A DNA stretch of 64,000 bases, from NCBI GenBank assembly GCA_003278805.1, contig QCDC01000004.1, forward strand, positions 1 to 64,000, given 5' to 3'. This DNA is from Pelagibacteraceae bacterium AG-349-L17 (GTDB lineage: Bacteria; Pseudomonadota; Alphaproteobacteria; Pelagibacterales; Pelagibacteraceae). This document shows, one piece after another, positions 33,844 to 43,014 of this stretch. Each line of letters begins with the position of its first letter. Positions within the stretch are counted from its first letter, which is position 1. A program made the position numbers and the translations under genes. Under the pieces are notes generated by a model. The model saw only the letters and a program-made list of their open reading frames with translations. It made no database searches and was not told the DNA's origin.

Positions 33844-34905
33844 TTAAAAACAAACTATGTGATCAATATGAATCGGTCTTTTAATTCCAAACTTTTCATC
33901 AGCTTCATGTTGGTGTTCATGATGAGAATGGACAAAAACCGGAATTAATAAATCGCTATTGGTTTTTAAAGTATAGATAAAGTTTGTTCCTCTAAATTTT
34001 CGATCAACTACTTCTAGCTTTAGATTGCTTTTATCGTCATGCTCAAGGTCCTCTGGCTGTAATAATAATTGCACATTTGAACCTTTTGGATAATGCTTAA
34101 TAAAATTACCTTTAATTGTTCCAAGATCGTCATTTTCTAATGAATTTTCTCCTGTTACTTTTGCTGGAATTAAAATTCCACGATTTAAAAAATTTACTAC
34201 CTCGACTGAATTTGGAAAATGATAAACATTATAAGGATCATCAAATTGTTTAATTTGACCATCTAATATAATTGCACATTTGGTACCAAGATAAAAAGCT
34301 TCATAGGAGTCATGAGTAACAATTATTGTTGTAATTTTTAATTTACTTAATAATTTTTTTAATCTTACTTGAATTTCTTCTTTAAAACTTTGGTCTACAT
34401 TAGATAGCGGTTCATCTAAAAGCAAAAGATCAGGTTGAGTTAATAACGATCTTGCAAGTGAAGCTCTTTGCGCCTCCCCTGCGCTAATTTCATGAGGAAA
34501 TTTTGGTAATATTTTTTCTATATCAAGAAAATCTATAATCTCCTTAAAACTAAGCTTTTTCTTTCTTTTTCCTTTATTTCTCTCTGCGCCTAATAAAATA
34601 TTTTTTTCAACTGTATAATGAGGAAATAAACTGTTGTCCTGAAAAGCTAAAGATATGTTTCTATCTTCAGGTTCTACATTTTTATCTTTAGAAGATAATA
34701 ATTTTCCGTTCAATTTTATTGAACCTTTATCAATTTTTTCTAAACCAGCTATAGTTCTAAGTATTGTAGTTTTTCCAATTCCTGAAGGACCAAGAATACA
34801 CAAAGTATCCCCTTCTTTTTCAATCACAAAAGATGCATTCTTGACTTTAATCTTTCCACCTATAGTGAAATCAACATTTTTAATCTCTAAATAACTATCG
34901 CTCAT
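33844..34905 (-). CDS. fbpC: Ferric iron ABC transporter ATP-binding protein
   Basis: A 353-residue ABC ATPase. Walker A is GPSGIGKTT (39-47), the signature is ISAGEAQRASLARSL, Walker B is LLLLDEPLSN, and the switch histidine is in IIVTHD. The C-terminal TOBE-type domain (LLLQPEDLEHDD onward) ends with a His-rich HSHHEHQHEADE segment. It energises the FbpB permease. Its start overlaps fbpB by 11 bases. The Fur-like site upstream of fbpA suggests iron control of the whole transcript. Confidence 0.93.
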   Translation of the reverse strand: MSDSYLEIKNVDFTIGGKIKVKNASFVIEKEGDTLCILGPSGIGKTTILRTIAGLEKIDKGSIKLNGKLLSSKDKNVEPEDRNISLAFQDNSLFPHYTVEKNILLGAERNKGKRKKKLSFKEIIDFLDIEKILPKFPHEISAGEAQRASLARSLLTQPDLLLLDEPLSNVDQSFKEEIQVRLKKLLSKLKITTIIVTHDSYEAFYLGTKCAIILDGQIKQFDDPYNVYHFPNSVEVVNFLNRGILIPAKVTGENSLENDDLGTIKGNFIKHYPKGSNVQLLLQPEDLEHDDKSNLKLEVVDRKFRGTNFIYTLKTNSDLLIPVFVHSHHEHQHEADEKFGIKRPIHIDHIVCF

Positions 34906-36523
34906 TTTCCCTCAGTATATATTTAGATGTAAGCATTATAAATAGAGTTGCAATCAAAATTAAAAATAATGAGGGAACAGCTGCGGCTTCTAATAAGTCT
35001 TCAGAAGCAGATATATAAGCTGTAGTTGCAAATGTTTCAAAATTAAAAGGTCTTAAAATCAAAGTGATTGGCAATTCTCTTATTATTTCTAAAGAAATTA
35101 GTATTCCAACAAATAAAAGAGAATTTCTTAAGAAAGGTAAATGAATATTCATAAAAGTTTTCTTTTTAGAGTAACCAAGTAAATATGAACTTTCATCGAC
35201 AGAAATATTTATTTTTTCATAACCAGATTTTATTCCGTTAAAAGCTAAAGAGTAGAATCTTACAAAATAAACTAGGACAAGTCCTAGAATAGAACCAATA
35301 AAAATTTTTTTAATAGATAAAAAACCAAGTGCTTTTACAACATTATCATCAAACCAAGCAATAAAAGTTATAAATGCCACCGCTAAAATTACTCCTGGAA
35401 TTGCATAACCAGAAATAGATAAAGTAGACAAAGCGTTTAAAGTTTTATTTTTAGAAACTCGATTTCCATAATTAGAAATTAAAGAAAAAATTATTAAAAC
35501 TAAGCTTGATAATAACACCAAGTACAGGGTGTTTAATGTTAAAGTTATTACTGGTATATCAAAAAGATTTTCAGGAAATTTTAAAGTCCAATAAAGCATT
35601 TGACTTAGTGGAAATAAAAAACTTAAGAAAAAAACTAAGAAGCAAATTGAGAACGCAAAAAATGCTTTACTTCCTGATAGTTGGATTTTTTCTTTTTGTT
35701 TAAATCCTCCTTTAGTATTTGCGTGATATCTTGCCTTCTTTCTAGATAAATTTTCTAAAATAAATATTGCAAAAATGAATAAAAGAAGAAAAAAAGATAT
35801 CCTATTTGAGAAAGCTAAGTCATCAAATGTAATCCAAGAATTATAAATGCCCGTTGTCAAAGTATTTATAGAAAAAAAATCAACTGCCCCGAATTCAGCT
35901 AAAGTTTCCATTGCAACTAGAGAAAGGCCTGCAACAATTGCTGGTCTAGCGGCAGGTAAAATTAAAGAATAAAAGGATTTTGCTTTTGAAAATCCTAAAT
36001 TTCTACCTAAATCAATTAAATTTTGGGATTGATACTGGAATGATGCTCTGGAGAGAATATAAACATAAGCAAATAGTGAAAAAGATAGCGAAAGTACAGC
36101 TCCTATTAGACCATCAAACTTTGGAATGCTTTGATTATAATTTGCCTCTCCAAATAGATTTTTCAATATCGAATATAAAGTTCCATAATTTTCAAAGAAA
36201 GCTGTCAATGAATATGCGTAAATATAAGGAGGTACAGCAAAAGATAATATAAGTGCCCATTTAAAAAAATTACTAAACGGAAATTTATAAAAAGAAACTA
36301 AATAAGCCGTACTGGTTCCAATTAAAAAAGTTAAAACTAAAACACTAATCAGCAAAACTAGTGAATTAAAAATGTATTCAAATAAAAAGGTATCTTTTAG
36401 AATTTGATAATAATTTGATGTGTCTTCAAAAAAACTAGTAAATACAGTAACAATTGGTATAGCTACAAAAATTGACACTAATAAAGAGCTTAAAAACCAA
36501 AAATTAATTTTTTTTAAATACAT
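34895..36523 (-). CDS. fbpB: Ferric iron ABC transporter permease
   Basis: A 542-residue inner-membrane protein made of two fused permease halves, each with the EAA loop seen as DLGRNLGFSKAKSFYSLILPAARPAI and ESSYLLGYSKKKTFMNIHLPFL. This double form is standard for FbpB/SfuB iron permeases. A TTG-initiated frame opens 6 codons upstream, but the ATG at 36523 has the ribosome site AAAAGGG and the upstream codons lie in the foot of a large stem-loop, so I prefer 36523. It transports Fe(III) delivered by FbpA. Confidence 0.92.
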   Translation of the reverse strand: MYLKKINFWFLSSLLVSIFVAIPIVTVFTSFFEDTSNYYQILKDTFLFEYIFNSLVLLISVLVLTFLIGTSTAYLVSFYKFPFSNFFKWALILSFAVPPYIYAYSLTAFFENYGTLYSILKNLFGEANYNQSIPKFDGLIGAVLSLSFSLFAYVYILSRASFQYQSQNLIDLGRNLGFSKAKSFYSLILPAARPAIVAGLSLVAMETLAEFGAVDFFSINTLTTGIYNSWITFDDLAFSNRISFFLLLFIFAIFILENLSRKKARYHANTKGGFKQKEKIQLSGSKAFFAFSICFLVFFLSFLFPLSQMLYWTLKFPENLFDIPVITLTLNTLYLVLLSSLVLIIFSLISNYGNRVSKNKTLNALSTLSISGYAIPGVILAVAFITFIAWFDDNVVKALGFLSIKKIFIGSILGLVLVYFVRFYSLAFNGIKSGYEKINISVDESSYLLGYSKKKTFMNIHLPFLRNSLLFVGILISLEIIRELPITLILRPFNFETFATTAYISASEDLLEAAAVPSLFLILIATLFIMLTSKYILRENER

Positions 36524-36539
36524 TTTTACCCTTTTGTTC

Positions 36540-36590
36540 AAGTGAACATAATCAATAGTAGGGTAAATAACTATTGAGTTATGTTCACTT
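36540..36590 (-). terminator. Very strong stem-loop before fbpB
   Basis: Arms AAGTGAACATAA and TTATGTTCACTT pair perfectly over 12 bp, continue through T-A, and then CAATAGT/ACTATTG adds 7 bp, giving a 20-bp stem with one bulged G and a 10-base loop. It starts 8 bases after the stop of the 64-residue gene and ends just before the fbpB ribosome site. On the coding strand no U-run follows, so partial termination or protection of the upstream fbpA message is more likely than full termination. Confidence 0.75.
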
Positions 36591-36598
36591 TTTGAAAA

Positions 36599-36793
36599 TT
36601 AACTTTTTAAATCAAAAACATTAATGACACGATCAATATCATCATTTTCGATCTCAGATAATTTTCTATTATTTATTTTTTTTTTAATTTTTTCACATTG
36701 TGACAAGCATGGCTCACAAGTTATCTGACCCTCTGGAGAACCATTATTGCCTGGAGAAATGTCTAAATTAAAATTAAATAAATTTTTTTTCAC
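36599..36793 (-). CDS. Small cysteine-containing protein in the iron-transport operon
   Basis: A 64-residue protein beginning at a GTG with the ribosome site AAGGAA overlapping the fbpA stop. It has no signal peptide; the middle reads SPGNNGSPEGQITCEPCLSQ, then CEKIKKKI, so three cysteines lie in a CxxCxxxC cluster, followed by a charged helix. I recognise no family. Position between fbpA and fbpB suggests a role in iron handling or sensing (cluster or Zn binding), which is inference. The close spacing and ribosome site support a real gene. Confidence 0.65.
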   Translation of the reverse strand: MKKNLFNFNLDISPGNNGSPEGQITCEPCLSQCEKIKKKINNRKLSEIENDDIDRVINVFDLKS

Positions 36794-36799
36794 TTTTCC

Positions 36800-37828
36800 T
36801 TACTTCCATCCAGCAGCTGTCATTACCTCTAATGCAGCAGCTTGGTTTTTTCCATAGCTTGAAACTTTAGTTGTTAAATCTTGTTTAAAATCTAATCCTA
36901 AATTATTCACTACTAATGGATTTGGAGATACCCCAGCTATCATTGGAAACTCAAAAGTATTATTTGTAAAATGTTCCTGAGCCTCTGGTGATAATAAAAA
37001 GTCAACAAGAGCGATAGCATTTGCCTTATTAGGAGCTCCTTTTACTAAAGCTGCACAACTTATATTCATGTGTGTTCCTCTATCATTTTGATTAGGAAAA
37101 AATGCCTTAACTTTTTTAGCAGCTGCTTGTTGTTCTGCTCCTTTATTACCAGATAGCATAAGTGCTAAGTAATAAGTGTTAGCAACAGCAATATCAGCTT
37201 CTCCAGCTGCAACCGCCATAATTTGAGCTCTATCATTACCTTTTGGAGTTCTTGCCATGTTAGCAACTACACCTTTTGCCCATTCTGCAGCAGCTTTCTT
37301 TCCATTATTTTCAATTAATGAAGCTACAAGTGACTTGTTATAAATGTTACTTGATTTTCTAATTACTAGTCTACCTTTCCATTTTGGATCAGCTAGACCT
37401 TCGTATGTTAATCCTGATAATTCAGCACCACTAACTCTCTCTGGTGAGTAGTAAATTATTCTTGCTCTTTTTGCTACTCCTACCCAGTGTGTAGTTCTAA
37501 AATTTTTTGGAACAAAAGATTTAATTGTTGGAGACACCAAACCACTTTGAGTCATTCCTTTAGCTTTGAAAGCTCCACATCTTCCAGCATCAGCAGTGAT
37601 ATAAAGATCAGCTGAAGAATCAGTTCCTTCTTCAATCATTCTTTTTTCTAATGCACTGGCCTTTCCATTAATCAGGTTTACTTTAATTCCAGTTTTGTTG
37701 GTAAATTTGCTATATAGCTCATTATCTGCCTTGTAATGTCTAGCATTGAAGATGTTTACTTCATTTGCAAAAGCAAATGACGAGACTATTAAAGAAACAA
37801 ATAAACTTATTATTGTTACTTTTTTCAT
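36800..37828 (-). CDS. fbpA: Ferric iron ABC transporter periplasmic binding protein
   Basis: A 342-residue exported protein of the FbpA/IdiA class. The signal peptide is MKKVTIISLFVSLIVSSFAFA. The mature start NEVNIFNARHYKADNELYSKFTNKTGI, the LITADAGR-like LYITADAGRCGAFKAKGM and the late iron-binding NTYYLALMLSGN with a tyrosine pair are typical. A longer frame opens 24 codons upstream, but it begins inside the Fur-like site; the ATG at 37828 has a good AAAGGA site and a clean signal peptide. It is first in the iron operon. Confidence 0.93.
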   Translation of the reverse strand: MKKVTIISLFVSLIVSSFAFANEVNIFNARHYKADNELYSKFTNKTGIKVNLINGKASALEKRMIEEGTDSSADLYITADAGRCGAFKAKGMTQSGLVSPTIKSFVPKNFRTTHWVGVAKRARIIYYSPERVSGAELSGLTYEGLADPKWKGRLVIRKSSNIYNKSLVASLIENNGKKAAAEWAKGVVANMARTPKGNDRAQIMAVAAGEADIAVANTYYLALMLSGNKGAEQQAAAKKVKAFFPNQNDRGTHMNISCAALVKGAPNKANAIALVDFLLSPEAQEHFTNNTFEFPMIAGVSPNPLVVNNLGLDFKQDLTTKVSSYGKNQAAALEVMTAAGWK

Positions 37829-37855
37829 TTTATCCTTTTCTTTACCCTTATTGAT

Positions 37856-37900
37856 TTGCGAATGAGAATTATTCTTAATGCGAATGATTATCAATCGCAT
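37856..37900 (-). promoter_or_regulatory. Fur-like iron operator upstream of fbpA
   Basis: Read toward fbpA, the segment contains TGATAATCATTCGCATT followed by AAGAATAATTCTCATTCGC. The first part is close to the GATAATGATAATCATTATC consensus of ferric uptake regulators, and the second is another imperfect hexamer array with an AGAATAATTCT palindrome. Two overlapping or adjacent sites fit iron-responsive repression of the fbp operon. In alphaproteobacteria Irr or RirA could also act here. Confidence 0.65.
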
Positions 37901-37951
37901 ATTTTGTCGCAGAAAACAAGGACTTTTTAATGCTATTTATAGAGGAAATTG

Positions 37952-38839
37952 TTATTTCCAGTCGCCGATTTTACTGAACAAGAAGTTTCTAAAAGCTTGA
38001 ACTCTTGCTGTGTTTTTCAAGGATTGTGGGTATACAAAGTGTGCTTCTGTTATTGGTCCTTCTACTTTTGGAAGTACTTTAATTACATTACTAGTATTTG
38101 ATACTAAATATTCTGGCAATGCTGCCAACCCTACTCCAGATTCAACACCATATAATAAACCACTTACACTATTAACCTTCATAATAGATTTTCTTTTTTT
38201 CCCATCGTGCATTCCTATTTTTAATGCCCAATCAGGATTATAAACTGGCGAAGGAGCACCTTTTCCAAATGAAATAAATTTATGTTTGTTTAAATCATTA
38301 ATTGTTTTTGGCATCCCATTTTTTTCTAAGTATTTATTTGATCCATAAATATAATATTTGATATCCACCAATTTTTTTTGAATATAATTAAGTTGTTTTG
38401 GTCTTCTCATAAAAATTCCAATATCAGCTTGCCTAGTACTTAAATCTAACTCTTTATCATCAAAAACTAGTTCAATCTCAATTTCTGGATTAAGTGTCAT
38501 AAATTCTTGAATTCTTGGTGTTAACCAGTGTGTTCCAAAACTTCTAACAGTTGTAATAGTTAATTTACCTGAAGGTTTACTTTTTTGATCACCTAGCGAT
38601 GTTTCGACTTCTTTAAGTTTTGTAATGACTTCATGGGCTGTTTTAAAGACATATTCTCCGTTTTCTGTAAGAGTTAATCCTCGTGCATGTCTTTCAAACA
38701 ACTGTACTTTCAGATCTTGTTCTAAAGATTGTATTTGTCTACTGATAGCAGATTGGCTAAGATTCAAATTAATAGTAGCATTTGTAAAGCTACCAGCTTC
38801 TGCAACAGCATGAAAAATTTTTAATTTATCCCAGTCCAT
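37952..38839 (-). CDS. LysR-family transcriptional regulator
   Basis: A 295-residue regulator. The N-terminal winged helix reads FHAVAEAGSFTNATINLNLSQSAISRQIQSLE, followed by LFERHARGLTLTENG, and the remainder is a periplasmic-binding-protein-like effector domain (TTVRSFGTHWLTPRI onward). Its ATG overlaps the acuI stop as TAATG, so it is co-transcribed with acuI and may control it in response to acrylate or a related acid. Control of the downstream iron genes is less likely. Confidence 0.9.
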   Translation of the reverse strand: MDWDKLKIFHAVAEAGSFTNATINLNLSQSAISRQIQSLEQDLKVQLFERHARGLTLTENGEYVFKTAHEVITKLKEVETSLGDQKSKPSGKLTITTVRSFGTHWLTPRIQEFMTLNPEIEIELVFDDKELDLSTRQADIGIFMRRPKQLNYIQKKLVDIKYYIYGSNKYLEKNGMPKTINDLNKHKFISFGKGAPSPVYNPDWALKIGMHDGKKRKSIMKVNSVSGLLYGVESGVGLAALPEYLVSNTSNVIKVLPKVEGPITEAHFVYPQSLKNTARVQAFRNFLFSKIGDWK

Positions 38840-39840
38840 TATTTGTTTAAATCAACTAAAATTCTTCCAGAAATTTCACCTTTTAAAATTTTAGGATAAG
38901 TCTCAATCAATTCCTCCAAGCTTACTGTTAAAACCGATTTTTCCAATAAATCAAAATCAATTAAATTTTTTACTTCTCCCCAAATAAAACCTCTTCTTTT
39001 TATGCTACAATTAGCTGAGTCCATGCCCCAAACTTTAATACCTCTCAACATAAATGGTAATAAATTTGTATTTAGTTCATTACTATTTGCATTTCCACAC
39101 ACAGATATTATCCCATTTGATTTTGTTTGAGCAATTGCATTTGCCAAAATTTTTCCACCAACAGTATCTACGACTCCGTCCCATAGACCTTTATCTATTG
39201 GACGTGGATCTTTGTCAAATTCAGCCCTATTTATAATGTTTTTTGCACCTAATGACTTTAAATAATCTGATTTTGAGTCTTTTCCGGTAACAGCAGAAAC
39301 ATTATATCCCATTTTGGTTAATGCCATAATTGCTACACTACCAACTCCTCCTGTTGCGCCTGTAACTAAAACATCATTAACTTTTTCACCTAATAAAATA
39401 CTTTCCCTTGCTTGAATTGCAAAAGCACTCATTAAGGAGGTAAAACCTGCAGTACCTAAAATCATAGCTTGTTTAGTTGTTAAGCTATCAGGTTTTTTTA
39501 CTAAAAAATCTGCATTTACTTTTGCAATTTGTGAATATCCACCAAAGAATATTTCTCCAACTCTAAATCCAGTTAAAATTACCTCATCTCCTTCTTTAAA
39601 TTTTGAATTTTCACTTTCAATTACTTTTCCTGAAAAATCTATTCCTGGAATATGCGGAAATTCTTTTACTAATCGTCCACCATTTTTTAAAATCATTCCA
39701 TCTTTAAAATTAAGATCAGAATAATCTACTTGGACAGTTACATCACCATGTTTTAAGAAGCTTTGATCTATTGATTTTATTTCTCTTGAAAAGTTATCGC
39801 CTTCTTGATTAAGGACGATTGCTTTAAATTGTTCTGACAC
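38839..39840 (-). CDS. acuI: Acrylyl-CoA reductase-like MDR enzyme
   Basis: A 333-residue medium-chain reductase of the YhdH/AcuI group, reducing acrylyl-CoA to propionyl-CoA with NADPH. Features: VDYSDLNFKDGMILKNGG, FPHIPGIDFSGKVIES, the cofactor loop VTGATGGVGSVAIMAL, AVTGKDSKSDYLKSLGA, and the late GMDSANCSIKRR. AcuI detoxifies acrylate formed from DMSP in marine bacteria, and a DddP-like gene lies 13 kb away in this window. It follows folE by one base and overlaps the LysR gene. Confidence 0.88.
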   Translation of the reverse strand: MSEQFKAIVLNQEGDNFSREIKSIDQSFLKHGDVTVQVDYSDLNFKDGMILKNGGRLVKEFPHIPGIDFSGKVIESENSKFKEGDEVILTGFRVGEIFFGGYSQIAKVNADFLVKKPDSLTTKQAMILGTAGFTSLMSAFAIQARESILLGEKVNDVLVTGATGGVGSVAIMALTKMGYNVSAVTGKDSKSDYLKSLGAKNIINRAEFDKDPRPIDKGLWDGVVDTVGGKILANAIAQTKSNGIISVCGNANSNELNTNLLPFMLRGIKVWGMDSANCSIKRRGFIWGEVKNLIDFDLLEKSVLTVSLEELIETYPKILKGEISGRILVDLNK

Positions 39841-39841
39841 T

Positions 39842-40450
39842 TTATTGACTAATAAGTCTTAAATATCTATTTTGAATTGATAGGTCATCTTTAAATTGAC
39901 CAAGAAAATAGTTTGTGACCGTTGAAGCTTTCTCTTTTTTCACACCTCTTGTAGTCATGCACTGATGAGCTGCATCTATTGTAACTGCTACACCTTTTGC
40001 ATCGATCGCTGTCATTATAGATTTAGCTATTTGCAATGTTAGTCTTTCTTGTGTTTGTAATCGTTTTGAAAAAACATCTACAACTCTTCCAAGTTTACTT
40101 AATCCTACGACTCGATCATTTGGTATATATGCAACATGCGCCATTCCAATGATTGGTACCATATGATGTTCACAGTGACTTTGAACTGAAATATTCTTTT
40201 GAATAACCATATCGTCATAGCCCTCTACATCGCCAAATGTTTTTTCCAAAACTTTATCAGCATCTTCTTTGTAGCCACTAAAAAATTCCTTATATGCTTT
40301 TATAACTCTTTTAGGAGTTTCCAGCAATCCCTCTCTAGCTGGGTTTTCACCCATCCAATAGAGTAGCTTTATAATTGCTTCTTCAGCTTCTTTGTCTGAA
40401 ACTTTTTTATCCTCTAAAATTTTATTGTTATCTTGTTTTACTAATTTCAT
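39842..40450 (-). CDS. folE: GTP cyclohydrolase I
   Basis: A 202-residue enzyme that opens GTP to dihydroneopterin triphosphate, the first step to tetrahydrofolate. Zinc and active-site motifs are visible: SVQSHCEHHMVPIIG, VVGLSKLGRVVDVFSKRLQTQERLT and CMTTRGVKKEKASTVT. Standard length. Folate supply fits the heavy one-carbon metabolism encoded at the right end. It is divergent from hisI. Confidence 0.95.
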   Translation of the reverse strand: MKLVKQDNNKILEDKKVSDKEAEEAIIKLLYWMGENPAREGLLETPKRVIKAYKEFFSGYKEDADKVLEKTFGDVEGYDDMVIQKNISVQSHCEHHMVPIIGMAHVAYIPNDRVVGLSKLGRVVDVFSKRLQTQERLTLQIAKSIMTAIDAKGVAVTIDAAHQCMTTRGVKKEKASTVTNYFLGQFKDDLSIQNRYLRLISQ

Positions 40451-40527
40451 AGTGCCTTTTTATACAGTAAATACCTCAATTTAAAAATATTTAATATATT
40501 TAGATATGTGCTACATAATCACCCCGT

Positions 40528-40995
40528 ATGTTCAAAAAAAGAGAAAATATCTATGAAATTGAAGAAGGAAATCTTCTTTCACCCAAGTTTGATAATGATG
40601 GATTGATTCCTGTGATAACCATGTGCTCAAAAACAAAAGATATTTTAATGCATGGATACATGAATATAGAAGCTCTAAAAAAGACAATCGAAACTAAGGA
40701 GGCACATTATTATAGCAGATCTAGAAAAGCTATTTGGCATAAAGGTAAAACAAGTGGATTTACTCAAAAGGTTACTGAAATTAGAATTGATGATGATCAG
40801 GATTCTATTTGGTTAACAGTTGATATAGGTGATGGGGCTAGCTGTCATGTAGGATATAGATCATGTTTTTATAGATCAATTCCAATGGGACCAATTGATA
40901 ACGGAAGAAAAGTTGAAATGGAATTTCTTGAAAAAGAAAAAAAATTTGATCCAGAAGAAGTTTATAAAGGACAACCAAACCCAACAAAAATTTAA
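40528..40995 (+). CDS. hisI: Phosphoribosyl-AMP cyclohydrolase
   Basis: A 155-residue zinc enzyme opening the purine ring of phosphoribosyl-AMP in histidine synthesis. YMNIEALKKTIETKEAHYYSRSRKAIWHKGKTSG is the substrate region, and DDDQDSIWLTVDIGDGASCHVG, then YRSCFYR, holds the Asp and Cys ligands. It lacks the HisE domain found fused in E. coli. The next gene starts directly after its stop. Confidence 0.95.
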   Translation: MFKKRENIYEIEEGNLLSPKFDNDGLIPVITMCSKTKDILMHGYMNIEALKKTIETKEAHYYSRSRKAIWHKGKTSGFTQKVTEIRIDDDQDSIWLTVDIGDGASCHVGYRSCFYRSIPMGPIDNGRKVEMEFLEKEKKFDPEEVYKGQPNPTKI

Positions 40996-41370
40996 ATGAG
41001 TGAAAAACAAAAAAATGTCTTAGGTGAAGACTTGGAGGAATGTTCAAATGATCCTTTAACAGGATGGTTTCGCGATGGTTGTTGTAATACTGACGAGAAT
41101 GATCATGGACTTCATACAGTTTGTGCTAAAGTTACTACCGAATGCTTAGAGTGGATGAAGGAAGCGGGTAACGATTTAATTACTCCCCATCCTGAATTTG
41201 GGTTTCCAGGTTTAAAAGACGGAGATGGATGGTGTTTATGTGCTAGTTGGTACGCAAGAGCAGTTGAAGCTGGTAAAGGATGTCCAATATTTTTGAAAAG
41301 AACTCACGAAAATACTCTTAAATATGTACCTATTGAAACTTTAAAAAAGTTTGCAATAGATTTGTCCTAA
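40996..41370 (+). CDS. DUF2237 family protein
   Basis: A 124-residue cysteine-rich protein of DUF2237: NVLGEDLEECSNDPLTGWFRDGCCN, HTVCAKVTTECLEWMKEAGND and DGDGWCLCASWYARAVEAG. Several conserved Cys residues suggest metal or cluster binding, but no function is established. Its ATG follows the hisI stop with no gap, so the two are co-translated. It converges on the ETF-QO gene with one base between the stops. Confidence 0.9.
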   Translation: MSEKQKNVLGEDLEECSNDPLTGWFRDGCCNTDENDHGLHTVCAKVTTECLEWMKEAGNDLITPHPEFGFPGLKDGDGWCLCASWYARAVEAGKGCPIFLKRTHENTLKYVPIETLKKFAIDLS

Positions 41371-41371
41371 T

Positions 41372-42991
41372 TTACATATTTCCATATCTTGGACCACCAC
41401 TGCCTTCTGGAGTAACCCAAGTAATATTTTGAGATGGTTCTTTAATATCACAAGTTTTACAATGAATACAATTTTGAGAATTAATGACAAATTTATTTAC
41501 ATCATTTTCTTTTTGGACTTCATACACACCTGCGGGACAATATCTTTGAGCAGGTTCATCAAATTTTTCTAAAGTATAATTTATTGGTAAATCAGGATCT
41601 TTAAGTTTTAAATGAACTGGTTGATTGTCTGCATGATTGGTTCCTGTTAGATAAACTGAACTTGTTTTATCAAAAGTTATTACATTATCGTATTTTGGAT
41701 AATCTATTTTTGGCATTTGATTTGCAGGTTTTAATGTTTCATGATCAGCATGTTTATGTTTAAGTGTAAAAGGAAATTTTCCTTTAAATAAAATTTGATC
41801 AATACCTGTGAAAATTATTCCTAAAATTAATCCCCAGCTAAAACTAGGTTTCACATTCCGAGCTTCATAAAGCTCTTTATGTAACCAGCTATTTTTAAAT
41901 TTATCTTCATAATTAGATAAATCTTTGTTTTCTTTTAAGTGTTCATTAATAGTTTCGGCTGCAATAATCCCACTTTTCATAGCTGTATGAGAGCCTTTAA
42001 TTTTTGGCATATTTAAAGTTCCAGCATCACAACCAACCAACAAAGCTCCGGGCATGAACATTTTTGGCAAACTTTGAAATCCACCTTCAATTAAAGCTCT
42101 TGCGCCGTAAGAAATTCTTTTTCCACCTTCTATAATTTTTTTAATTGCTGGATGTGTTTTAAACCTCTGAAATTCATCATAGGGAGATAAATGTGGATTT
42201 TTATAATCTAAACCAATTACATAGCCCAGAAAAACTTGTTTATTTTCTGCATGATACATAAAACTACCACCATATGTATTGTTATCTAATGGCCATCCAG
42301 CTGTATGCATAACTAAGCCTTCTTCATGATTTTTATCCTCTATTTCCCAAATTTCTTTAAAACCAATTCCATATTGTTGAGGATCTTTACCTTTGTTTAA
42401 TTCAAATTTTTCAATAAGTTGTTTGCCTAGGTGGCCTCTACAACCTTCTGCAAAAACAGTCACTTTACCTAAAAGTTCAATACCAGGTTCAAAACTATCT
42501 TTCTTATTACCATCTTTGTCTATGCCCATATCTTGAGTAGCAACACCTTTAACAGATCCATCTTCGTTATATAAAATTTCACTTGCTGGAAATCCTGGAA
42601 AGATTTCTACACCTAAATTTTCAGCTTGTTCAGCAAGCCATCTACATAAATTCGCAAGACTAATAATATAATTTTTATGATTTTGTTGCACCGCAGGTAG
42701 GAGCCAAGTTGGCCAACTTAAAGATTTGGTTTTTCCTAAAAATAAAAATTTTTCTTTAGTTACTTTTGTTTTGATTGGAGAATTTAATTCTCTCCAATTT
42801 GGCAGTAATTCATCTAGAGCACGCGTTTCAAACACATTACCGCTCAAAATATGAGCTCCAATTTCTGATGCTTTTTCTAATAAACAAACATTTAGATTTG
42901 GATCTAATTGTTTTAACTTTATTGCAGTTGATAATCCTGATGGTCCTCCACCAATGATTACAACATCATATTCCATTGATTCTCTAGACAT
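41372..42991 (-). CDS. Electron transfer flavoprotein-ubiquinone oxidoreductase
   Basis: A 539-residue membrane-associated flavo-iron-sulfur enzyme that passes electrons from ETF to ubiquinone. The FAD site is VVIIGGGPSGLSTAIKL near the start; the 4Fe-4S cysteines are in the C-terminal ferredoxin-like part (YCPAGVYE, NCIHCKTCDIKEP), ending WVTPEGSGGPRYGNM. Full length. It lies downstream of etfA on the same strand (23-base gap), closing the chain from the dimethylglycine dehydrogenase-like enzymes to the respiratory chain. Confidence 0.95.
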   Translation of the reverse strand: MSRESMEYDVVIIGGGPSGLSTAIKLKQLDPNLNVCLLEKASEIGAHILSGNVFETRALDELLPNWRELNSPIKTKVTKEKFLFLGKTKSLSWPTWLLPAVQQNHKNYIISLANLCRWLAEQAENLGVEIFPGFPASEILYNEDGSVKGVATQDMGIDKDGNKKDSFEPGIELLGKVTVFAEGCRGHLGKQLIEKFELNKGKDPQQYGIGFKEIWEIEDKNHEEGLVMHTAGWPLDNNTYGGSFMYHAENKQVFLGYVIGLDYKNPHLSPYDEFQRFKTHPAIKKIIEGGKRISYGARALIEGGFQSLPKMFMPGALLVGCDAGTLNMPKIKGSHTAMKSGIIAAETINEHLKENKDLSNYEDKFKNSWLHKELYEARNVKPSFSWGLILGIIFTGIDQILFKGKFPFTLKHKHADHETLKPANQMPKIDYPKYDNVITFDKTSSVYLTGTNHADNQPVHLKLKDPDLPINYTLEKFDEPAQRYCPAGVYEVQKENDVNKFVINSQNCIHCKTCDIKEPSQNITWVTPEGSGGPRYGNM

Positions 42992-43014
42992 ACTCTAGTT
43001 TTTAACTGTAAGGA

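Noticed and set aside
33877-33945. His-rich tail of FbpC as a novel metal sensor
   Set aside because: Histidine-rich C-terminal segments near the end of FbpC-type ATPases are familiar to me, so I do not treat it as new.
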